Position numbers and translations under genes: made by a program. From UBA7396 sp047637875 (GTDB lineage Bacteria; Patescibacteriota; Gracilibacteria; BD1-5; UBA6164), in assembly GCA_047637875.1 (NCBI GenBank), contig JBLJBH010000027.1, positions 1 through 64,000 of the forward strand: a DNA stretch of 64,000 bases. The letters are read 5' to 3'. The notes under the pieces were generated by a model. That model was not told where the DNA came from. It searched no databases and saw nothing but the letters and a program-made list of their open reading frames with translations. This document shows, piece after piece, positions 56,721 to 64,000 of this stretch. Within the stretch, counting starts at the first letter, position 1. Every line of letters begins with the position of its first letter.

Positions 56721-56972
56721 TTATGCTTGTAAATTTTGTGGAGTTAAAAATTTTGTAAAAATAGAATTTAATCAATTTGTTTGATTTTCATCTAAATTTG
56801 AAGTAAATTCAGCTATTTCAAAACATCAAGCTAATTCTTGTTGTTTATTTTCTATAGTATTTTTTGAAACTTCTCAAAGTCAAGATAAAGCTCAATCAAC
56901 ATCTTTTTTTTCTAATAATTTTTTTATATCTGGAAGATTATTTCCAGTTTCTATTTTATTTTCAACTGACAT
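56721..56972 (-). CDS. Small acidic helical protein, function unknown
   Basis: 83 residues: MSVENKIETGNNLPDIKKLL, then EKKDVDGALSGLGEVSKNT and KQQELAGCFEIAEFTSNLDE. It is soluble-looking and acidic, with four or so short helices. No family was recognised. It follows the 103-residue protein by 3 bases and precedes the coiled-coil membrane protein by 25, so all are probably co-expressed. Tight packing with two other small or unknown genes suggests a shared function. Confidence 0.6.
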
Positions 56973-56975
56973 ATA

Positions 56976-57287
56976 TTATAAATTATTAATTAAAAATCAA
57001 AAACTATTTATTTCTTTTTGTTTTTCTAAAACTTCTTTTTTTCTCATTCAAGCTATTTTAGTAAAACTTTCTTGTGATATATCATCAATTTGTTTTTTTT
57101 CGATTTCTCACATAAATATTTCTAAAGATTTGTATAATTTATCTAAACCAATTTCATCTAAAAAATCTAGAGAGTCTAAATATAGATTTTTTTGTTTTTC
57201 ATTTATATTTAGATTTTCAATTATTGTTATAATAATTTTTTTCTTTTTATTTTTTTCAGAGTATTTTTTAAATATATTTAATATCAT
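56976..57287 (-). CDS. Small charged helical protein, function unknown
   Basis: 103 residues: MILNIFKKYSEKNKKKKIII, then LYLDSLDFLDEIGLDKLYKS and QESFTKIAGMRKKEVLEKQK. It is mainly helical and lysine/glutamate-rich. The beginning resembles short subunits that bind a membrane partner, but no motif confirms this. It is first gene of the cluster behind a good promoter. Its last codons include UGA-Gly, and without that reading it would end at SF. Confidence 0.6.
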
Positions 57288-57316
57288 AACTTTTATATTA
57301 TAAATTAATTTTTAAC

Positions 57317-57345
57317 ATTTTATCATACTTTTTATTTAATTACAA
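57317..57345 (-). promoter_or_regulatory. Promoter of the unknown four-gene cluster
   Basis: On the minus strand, TTGTAA (57345-57340), 17 bases, TAAAAT (57322-57317), about 30 bases before the ATG. Confidence 0.6.
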
Positions 57346-57535
57346 ATTTTTTAAATATATAAATATATAATTAGTAATAGTAATAATAAAAAATGTTAAA
57401 AACTAAAATAGCTAAAAAATAGCAAAAATTAATAAGTTTTTAAAAATTAATAAAAAAACATTAAAAAAAATGGCTTAAAATAAATAATAAAAATTATTAA
57501 CATTTTTTTAACTATGATTATTTTTTTATATTGAC

Positions 57536-57563
57536 TTGTTTTTAAATCATAAATAGGTATTAT
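57536..57563 (+). promoter_or_regulatory. Promoter of the S41 protease gene
   Basis: TTGTTT (57536-57541), 16 bases, TATTAT (57558-57563), 38 bases before the ATG. A TTGACT five bases upstream is a better -35 hexamer but spaced too far. Confidence 0.45.
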
Positions 57564-57600
57564 AAACTTGTTAAATAAATATTATTATTTTTAAACATAT

Positions 57601-58950
57601 ATGATTGAAAAACAAAAAAATACAAATATATTTTTACTAATTTTTATAACATTTTTAACATCTTTTTTACTAGGTTTTTACACTTCTTTAAAATTTGATA
57701 TAGAAATATTAAAGAAAAAAGATGATAATATTGTTCAAAGTATAATAAAAGAAAATTTACTAAAAAAAGATTTAAATTTAGATTTATTTTGGCAAGTTTA
57801 TAATATAATAAATTCAAATTATTATTCTTCAGATGAATTAAAATCAAAAAATTTAGAATATTGATTAATAGATTGACTTGTAAAATCACTTTGAGATAAA
57901 TTTTCAGAATTTATGAATCCAGAAGTTACAAAACAATTTAATGAAGCTTTAGCTTGAGATTTTGAGTGAATATGAGCTGTTATTGATAAACATGAACTTT
58001 GAATAATAGTTGATAGGGTTATAAAATGAAGTCCAGCTTTAAATAATTGAATTTTAAAATGAGATATTATTATTGAAGCAAATTGAAATTCTTTAAAAGA
58101 TTTAACAACTCAAGAGGCTGTTAATTTTATAAAATGACCAGCTTGAACTAATGTAGTTTTAAAAATATTAAGATCTTGAGAAAATGATTTTATTACAAAA
58201 GATATAATAAGAGATAAAATAAAAATTCCTTCTGTTGATACTCTTGATACAAAAGATGAAGAAATTTGATATATTACATTAAATATGTTTTGAGAAAATA
58301 CATCAAACGAATTTTTAGAATTATTAAATACTTATAATAATGATAAAATTAAATGAATAATAATAGATTTAAGAGATAATGGTTGAGGTTATTTACAAAG
58401 TGCAGTAGAAATACTTTCAAATTTTATAGAAACTTGAAAATTACTTGTAACAACAAAATATAAAGATAGTTTATTAAATAATAATTATTATAGTGAAAAT
58501 TTTTGAAAAATATTTAATAAAAAAATAGTTGTTTTAATAAATGAAAATTCAGCTTCAGCATCAGAAATTACAGCTTGAGCATTAAAAGATTATAAAAAAG
58601 CAATTTTAGTTTGAGAAAAATCATACTGAAAATGATCAGTTCAACAACCATTTGAATTACCAGACTGAAGTATGTTAAAACTAACAATTGCAAAATGGTA
58701 TACTCCTTTGGATTATTCAATAGATCACAATTGAATAGAGCCAGATATAAAAATAAGTTTTTTACGTGAAGATTATGAAAACAAATATGATAGACAACTA
58801 GAAGAAGCTAAAAAAATACTTAAAAAATATATAAAACTTGATAATATTTCTTTAGTAATAGATGAATATAATAAAGAAAATCCTACAACTTGAAGTGGAG
58901 AATTAATTTGAAGTTGAATTATAAATTGAACTTGAAGTAAAATAGAATAA
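57601..58950 (+). CDS. Carboxyl-terminal processing protease, S41 family
   Basis: 449 residues. One N-terminal membrane anchor (IFLLIFITFLTSFLLGFY) is followed by a helical segment. A PDZ domain (about 120-190) has GIGAVIDKHELGIIVDRVIK and ALNNGILKGDIIIEANG. The S41 catalytic domain has DNGGGYLQSAVEI, VLINENSASASEITAGALKD (nucleophile Ser) and VGEKSYGKGSVQQPFEL (catalytic Lys). CtpA-type proteases trim exported proteins outside the membrane. A C-terminal extension with SGELIGSGIINGTGSK is rich in UGA-encoded glycine. Monocistronic, with its own terminator. Confidence 0.93.
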
Positions 58951-58952
58951 TT

Positions 58953-58988
58953 TTAAAACCGATATTTTTTAAAATATCGGTTTTTTTG
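58953..58988 (+). terminator. Terminator of the S41 protease gene
   Basis: AAAACCGATATTTT / AAAATATCGGTTTT hairpin followed by T's. Confidence 0.9.
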
Positions 58989-59012
58989 TGTTTAAAAATT
59001 TTTGTTATTTTT

Positions 59013-59039
59013 TTGCTTTAAAACTATTTTTAATATAAT
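59013..59039 (+). promoter_or_regulatory. Promoter of the glyA gene cluster
   Basis: TTGCTT (59013-59018), 15 bases, TATAAT (59034-59039), 28 bases before the glyA ATG. Confidence 0.6.
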
Positions 59040-59067
59040 AAAACTATTACATTTTAATTTTCATATT

Positions 59068-60366
59068 ATGCTAAAAGATAATGATAAAATTTTATTTGAT
59101 TTAATACAAAAAGAAGCTCATAGACAAGATGAAGAAATAGAACTCATAGCTTCTGAAAACTATGTTTCTCGTGATGTACTCGAAGCGAATGGAAGTATTT
59201 TGACAAATAAATATTCAGAAGGATACCCAGGAAAAAGATACTATGCTGGACAAGAATTTATCGACCAAATTGAAGAGCTTGCAATAAATAGAGCGAAAGA
59301 ACTTTTTGGAGCAGAATATGTCAATGTTCAACCACTTTCCGGGAGTCCTGCAAATTTGGCAGTTTATTTATGAGTTTTAAAACCAGGAGACAAAGTTTTA
59401 GGACTTTCTCTTGATCAAGGATGACATCTTAGTCACGGACATCCACTTAATTTTTCATGATTATTATATGAAATAATACCTTATACTTTGGATAAAAATA
59501 CTGAAATTATAGATATGGATGAAGTTGAAAGATTAGCAATAGAACACAAACCACAAATGATTTTAGCTTGATTTTCGGCTTACCCAAGAAGCCTTGATTG
59601 GAAAAGATTTAGACAAATTGCTGACAAAGTTTGAGCAGTTTTGATGGCAGATATTGCTCATATAGCTTGACTGGTTGCAGGATGAGTTTTAGAAAATCCT
59701 GTTCCTTATTGTGATGTGGTTACTACAACCACTCATAAAACTTTGAGAGGTCCAAGAGGTGCGATTATTATGTCGAAAGAAAAATTTGCTCCAGCTATAG
59801 CAAGAGCGGTATTTCCTGGAGTTCAAGGTGGCCCACACGAAAATCTTATCGCAGCCAAAGCAGTTGCTTTTAAAGAAGCACTTGACCCAAGTTTTAAAAT
59901 GTATGCTAGACAAGTTGTAGACAATGCCAGAGTTTTAGCATCAGATCTTATGAATTCTTGATTTAAGATAATTTCAAACTGAACAGATAATCACTTAATT
60001 TTAGTTGATGTATTTACTAGCTTTTGAGTTACATGAAAAGAAGCAGAAAAAGCTTTAGAATTGGTAGGGCTTTCTACGAATAAAAATATGATTCCATATG
60101 ACCCAAGAAAACCTCTTGATCCAAGTGGTATCAGAGTTTGAACTCCAGCAGCAACCACGAGAGGTATGAAGCAAGAGGAAATGAAAATAATAGCAATAAT
60201 TTTCACAGACTCAATAAAAGCATTGCAACAAGCAAAATGATATAATTCTTCAGTAGAAGATAAATCAAATATGGAAGTATTTGAAAATTCAGATTTACAA
60301 GCAAAATTAAAATTTTTAAAAGGGGAAGTTTTAGAACTTTGTAAAAAATTCCCTATTTATAAGTAA
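59068..60366 (+). CDS. glyA: Serine hydroxymethyltransferase
   Basis: 432 residues. PLP-enzyme landmarks are IELIASENYVSRDVLEANGS, YSEGYPGKRYYAGQEFID, LMADIAHIAGLVAGG and TTTTHKTLRGPRGAIIM, the last with the Schiff-base lysine. GLSTNKNMIPYDPRKP and SGIRVGTPAATTRGM follow. It interconverts serine and glycine using tetrahydrofolate and feeds one-carbon units. Fmt, which uses formyl-tetrahydrofolate, lies in the same gene run. ATG 59068 gives the standard N-terminus; an in-frame extension upstream to 59002 would run through the promoter and is unlikely. Confidence 0.96.
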
Positions 60367-60371
60367 TATTT

Positions 60372-61058
60372 ATGTCAAAAAACCTACTTTTACAAGAAAT
60401 AAAGGTATTTTCACGCGAAAATTGGTGGATCTACATCATATTTTTTATTTGTATTTCTATTATTTACTATACAAATACTGGAAATATTTTTGAAATAACA
60501 ATTGTATTTTTTCTTCATTTTTTGTGAGATATTTTTATGATGATGATGTGAGATTATTATACTAAAAATGAAAAGAAAAAAGGATGAATGTATCAGATTT
60601 TTAGTATGATTGTATTTAGTATTATTTCAATTTATGCTCTCATATTTAATGAAAAATTAAATTATATAATTTCGCAAATATTATTTTGAATGAGTTCATT
60701 AAAAGCTTTTTTTGATATAAAGAATATCAAGCAAAAAATTATAAATTATAAAACTATATTTTTTGTGTGATTTATTATTTTATGAGTTTACTTTTATTTT
60801 GATTTCATAAATAGTTTTGGACAATTTTTACAACTTATTTGATTTACGATTTTCGCTTCATTTTTATCGATAAATGATGAAAAAATAAAATATTTTTGAT
60901 CTTTAGTAGGAATATTTTTAATTTTTCTATCTTCAGGATTAGAGACTTATAGTTCATTTCTCATATCAAATATAAAATGAATTGATATTTCATATACTCT
61001 TCTTCCATTAACAGTTTTTGTATTTTATTTTAAAAATATTAAAAAATATTTATGATAA
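60372..61058 (+). CDS. Polytopic membrane protein, function unknown
   Basis: 228 residues with about eight predicted membrane helices after a short amphipathic start (MSKNLLLQEIKVFSRENWWI). Segments include IYIIFFICISIIYYT, FFLHFLGDIFMMMMGDYY and LLPLTVFVFYFKNI. No family was recognised; the organisation resembles small integral proteins of lipid or envelope metabolism. It starts 5 bases after glyA, and its last two codons overlap the start of the glycosyl-1-phosphate transferase gene, so the two are translationally coupled. Confidence 0.65.
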
Positions 61059-62113
61059 TAGATTTGCTTATTACATTCCTAGTTTCAGTAATTTTGTCTT
61101 TTTTTGTTATTTTACTTACAAAAAAACTTTTTATCAAACTCAATATTCTAGACAAACCAGAAAAATATGGACATAAAAGAAAACCTATACCTCATAGTAT
61201 GGGGGTTATTTTTGTTCTTGTATTTTTTTTAATCAGTTTCCTTTTTATTCCTGTAAATTCAAAACTTTATCTCATTTGGTTTTTTTGATTTTTCATAACT
61301 TTTGTGAGTTTTATAGATGATTTTTTCTTTTTAAGTCCAAAATTTAGACTTATTATACAAATCATTATTGCTTGAGTTATATGAATTACATCAATAAAAA
61401 TAGGATATGTGAGTAATATTTTTGGTTGAGTTATTAATCTAGACAAATTTTTTATTGAAATATTTAACTATAAAATATATATTATTTCACTTTTATTTAC
61501 CATAATTTGGTATGTATTTATTTTTAACTCTCTCAATTGGACTGATGGAATCACTGGAAATACTGCATGACTTTCTATCATCTCGTTTTTGGTTATTTTC
61601 TTGCTTTGACTCAAACTTTATTTTACTGATGATTATATAGGTGGAATAGAAAATGCTAAATTTATTATGAGTTTATCACTTATACTTATATGAATTTTAC
61701 TTCCATTTTGGTATTTTAATGTTCAGGAAAAATTTTTGATGTGAGATTCAGGAACTATGTTTTTAGGTTTTATGTTGGCGACATTGGCAATTATTTCAGG
61801 TGGAAAAATAGCGACCGTTCTAGTTGTTTTTTGAATATATAGTGTTGATGCTGTCTATGTTATACTCAAAAGATTACAAAATAAAAAAAGTCCTTTTTCT
61901 TGAGATAAATCACATCTTCATTATAGACTTTTAGATTTATGATTGTCTAAAATACAAGTACTGAGTTTTCTTTATATTTTTTCATTTTTATTTTGAATAG
62001 CATCACTTTTTTTAGATAAATTCTGAAAAATACTTTTATTTGTATTTATTATATTTTTTGTTATATTTTCACCAAAAGTACTTTCTAAATTTTTTAAAAA
62101 TGAAGAAAAATAA
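61052..62113 (+). CDS. Polyprenyl-phosphate glycosyl-1-phosphate transferase, WecA/TagO type
   Basis: 353 residues, about ten membrane helices, in the MraY/WecA superfamily. Conserved loops are KYGHKRKPIPHSMGV, VSFIDDFFFLSPKFRL (DD catalytic pair), FIFNSLNWTDGITGN (the N-x-x-N-x-x-DG motif), MGDSGTMFLGF and KSHLHYRLLDLGLSKIQ. The HLHxRLLDLGL form favours WecA/TagO over MraY. Such enzymes load a sugar phosphate on undecaprenyl phosphate to start a surface glycan or teichoic-acid-like polymer. Its ATG lies inside the end of the preceding membrane protein gene. Confidence 0.9.
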
Positions 62114-62768
62114 GTTTTGATTTACATTGATAGAAATAATTATTGCTATTAGTATCTTGACTATTACATCTGTTTTTGTAATTAGTTCATTTAATAAAAA
62201 TCTAAATAAACAATTATTACAAGAAGAAATAAGTATATTTAGTGATTTTTTATATGATTTTGAAAATAAAGTTTGAAAAGATATTACAGATTATGAAATA
62301 AATATTTTAACTTGAGCATTTTATCATTATACATCAAATAAATCATCTAAAATATTATTACAAAAAATACAAAATATAAATTGATTTTCTTGAATAGTTA
62401 ATAAATGATTTTCTTGAGCAAATTCAAAAGTATATTTTAATGATGAGTTAGTTTTTACTCATACTTGAACAATAAATTACCCATATAATTTCTCAAAAAA
62501 ATGAAATTATAAAATTGAAACTTTCCATTTAAATAATAAATTTAATTTACTATATTTAGAACATTTCTCAAAAATAGATTTAAATAAAAATATATTATTA
62601 ACACAAATAAAAGATCATTTAAATAATAATATAGATTGATTAATTATAAAAAATTCAATTTGACAAAAAAGACAATTTTTTACACAATATTGAGAAGAAA
62701 TAAATTGAGATATTGATCTTTATTTTGAGGATGAATTAAATCAAATTATTTTAAAATTAACCAAATAA
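62100..62768 (+). CDS. Type IV pilin-like protein (pseudopilin)
   Basis: 222 residues. It begins MKKNKFGFTLIEIIIAISIL: a short basic leader, then the prepilin peptidase site G|FTLIE followed by the hydrophobic helix. Here the glycine before the cleavage point is written UGA, so correct processing depends on the altered code. The long hydrophilic remainder is unlike major pilins and fits a minor pilin or pseudopilin. It overlaps the end of the WecA-like gene by 14 bases and lies far (25 kb) from the pilus operon at 35925-40565 that presumably assembles it. No prepilin peptidase is in the window. Confidence 0.85.
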
Positions 62769-62770
62769 AT

Positions 62771-63730
62771 ATGAAAATAGCATTTTTTTGAACATGAGAA
62801 TTTTCCAAAAATATTTTGTCTTGAATATTAGACAAAAAAGAATTTGAAGTAAATTTAGTTGTCTCACAACCAGATAAACCTTTTGGAAGAAAACAAGAAC
62901 TTATTCCAACTCCAGTAAAAGCCTTTTCATTAGAAAAATGAATTGAGATTTTACAACCAGAAAAACTTAAAAATAATACTGAATTTTTTGAAAAACTTAA
63001 ATCATTAAATCTTGATTTTATAGTAGTAGTTGCTTATGGAAAAATTATTCCAAGTGAAATTTTAGAAATACCAAAATATAGTTGTATAAATATTCACGGA
63101 AGTATTTTACCATCATATCGTTGAGCTTCTCCAATACAAGAAAGTCTAAAAAATTGAGACACAAAGATATGATTGACTATAATGTATATGTCACAGTGAA
63201 TGGATGAGTGAGATATTTTAGCTATAAAGGAAGTTGAAATAGATATTTTAGACAAAACTCCAGATATATTTAAAAAGTTTGAAGATATTTGAGTAGATTT
63301 GCTTCTAAGTACTTTAACGTGAGTTATTGAATGAAAAGTAAAATGAATTGCACAAGACGACTTTCAAGCTACTTATTGTAAAAAAATAGAAAAAGAAGAT
63401 GGAAAAATAGATTTTGAAAAAGAAAGTGTTTTAGAAATTTATAATAAATTTAGAGCTTATTTTCCTTGGCCATGAATTTATACTTATTATAAAGGGAAAA
63501 AATTTGATATAACTGACTGCTTTTTTGAGGAAAATGATTTAACTTTTGATGATGATTTTAGACTTTGAGATGTGGTTGAGTTTGAAGATCATGGTAAAAA
63601 TCAGATTTGAATACTTTGTCAGTGATGAATTTTGATTTTAAACAAAGTAAAACTTGAATGAAAAAAAGAAATGAGTATAAAAGACTTTGTAAACGGAAAT
63701 AAAGATTTTTTAGAATATAATTTTTGTTAA
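62771..63730 (+). CDS. fmt: Methionyl-tRNA formyltransferase
   Basis: 319 residues. It starts MKIAFFGTGEFSKNIL, then VVSQPDKPFGRKQELIPTPV and IVVVAYGKIIPSEIL, leading to the catalytic INIHGSILPSYRGASPIQES with its conserved N-H-S...RG-xPIQ pattern. MYMSQGMDEGDIL follows (usually M..GLDTGD). A C-terminal OB-like domain has FRAYFPWPGIYTY. Fmt formylates initiator Met-tRNA. ATG 62771 is two bases after the pilin stop, and the next small gene starts directly at its stop codon. Confidence 0.94.
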
Positions 63731-63925
63731 ATGAATATTGAGTTTATATATAAAATTTTAGACAATTTAGTTATTTTTTGAGTTTCATGGTTGTTATTAA
63801 TGTTTTTAATTTCTTTTATTATATGATATTATCAGGTAAAATTTCAAGTAAAAGTTGATATAATAAAAGAAATAATTATTCATATTTTAGTTTTTTTATT
63901 TTTATTTTTTATAATTTATTTATAA
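63731..63925 (+). CDS. Small two-helix membrane protein, function unknown
   Basis: 64 residues, start codon immediately after the fmt stop. Two hydrophobic helices (LVIFGVSWLLLMFLISFIIG and IIIHILVFLFLFFIIYL) flank a short polar loop (YYQVKFQVKVDIIKE). No family was recognised. Placed just before an ABC-2 permease it might be a partner of that exporter, but this is only from position. Confidence 0.6.
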
Positions 63926-63929
63926 TTTT

Positions 63930-64000
63930 ATGTTAAATATTGCATTAAATACATTTAAAGAAATTATTAGAAACAAGTTTTTATACTTGATTTTAGTATT
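63930..64000 (+). CDS. ABC-2 type transporter permease, partial (cut by the window end)
   Basis: Only 23 codons: MLNIALNTFKEIIRNKFLYL followed by ILV, the typical N-terminus of ABC-2 permeases (an amphipathic helix with TFKE-IRNK-LY, then the first membrane segment). The rest lies beyond position 64000. The assignment rests on this short motif. Confidence 0.55.
   Translation, partial: MLNIALNTFKEIIRNKFLYLILV

Larger units (their letters stand above)
57288..57600. other. Extremely AT-rich divergent intergenic region
   Basis: Almost pure A/T between two divergent operons. Apart from the two promoters it contains a long-range inverted repeat, AAAAAATGTTAA (about 57391) with TTAACATTTTTT (about 57497), and several AATAA-type direct repeats. 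No DnaA-box-like TTATCCACA was seen. It may be a DNA-unwinding or regulatory region, but nothing more is supported. Confidence 0.4.

Noticed and set aside
57391..57510. A replication origin in the extremely AT-rich intergenic region
   Set aside because: No DnaA boxes, dnaA/dnaN genes or rpmH nearby. AT-richness alone is not evidence in this genome.
59002..59067. A longer glyA start
   Set aside because: The extension lies over the -35/-10 promoter and adds a hydrophobic stretch (MLFFCFKTIFN) absent from the family.
1..64000. Any CRISPR-Cas, BREX, CBASS or restriction system
   Set aside because: No nuclease, methyltransferase, cyclase or regularly spaced repeat array was seen on either strand.

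Overview
The window comes from a very AT-rich bacterium that reads UGA as glycine (translation table 25). On both strands, conserved proteins run through in-frame UGA exactly where their families have glycine: TypA, DnaE, LysRS, UvrA, Mfd, GlyA, Fmt and SSB. Only UAA and UAG act as stops. This code is known from Absconditabacteria (SR1) and Gracilibacteria, small host-dependent bacteria of the candidate phyla radiation. With the standard code almost every gene here would look fragmented. I placed gene boundaries with UGA = Gly.

Layout. 1-1544: the right end of an IS3-like element, a DUF805 membrane protein and a frameshifted KilA-N gene. 1576-4821 (+): a GC-richer structured island, then rpsF-ssb-rpsR and typA. 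4889-17941 (-): one uninterrupted 4350-residue secreted protein. 18055-24693 (-): dnaE, lysS, a PH-like membrane protein and tsaB. 24812-29826 (+): a PhnA-like protein, mfd, and a lipoprotein fusing thioredoxin, cyclophilin and FKBP domains. 29855-35283 (-): two small proteins, two tandem paralogous toxin-antitoxin-like cassettes, and a secreted S-layer-like protein with a long structured leader. 35925-40565 (-): a type IV pilus operon. 40663-49174 (-): a DinG-type helicase/exonuclease, an RsuA-like pseudouridine synthase, an NrnA-like DHH phosphoesterase, murB and uvrA. 49264-51822 (-): a small protein starting with a beta-clamp-like motif and three tandem anchored surface proteins that share an N-terminus but differ in their C-termini. 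51884-57287 (-): comF, pepA and four unrecognised genes, two of them membrane proteins. 57601-64000 (+): an S41 protease, glyA, a WecA-like transferase, a pseudopilin, fmt, and the start of an ABC-2 permease.

Common theme. Housekeeping and DNA-repair genes are interleaved with an unusually large investment in the cell surface: the giant protein, S-layer-like protein, pilus, S74-type anchored fibres and extracytoplasmic folding lipoprotein. This fits an organism living attached to another cell, although nothing in the window shows predation or symbiosis directly. A dispersed GC-rich palindromic repeat sits between genes and has twice become part of reading frames (the Mfd N-terminus and the MurB C-terminus). 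No rRNA, convincing tRNA or CRISPR array was seen.
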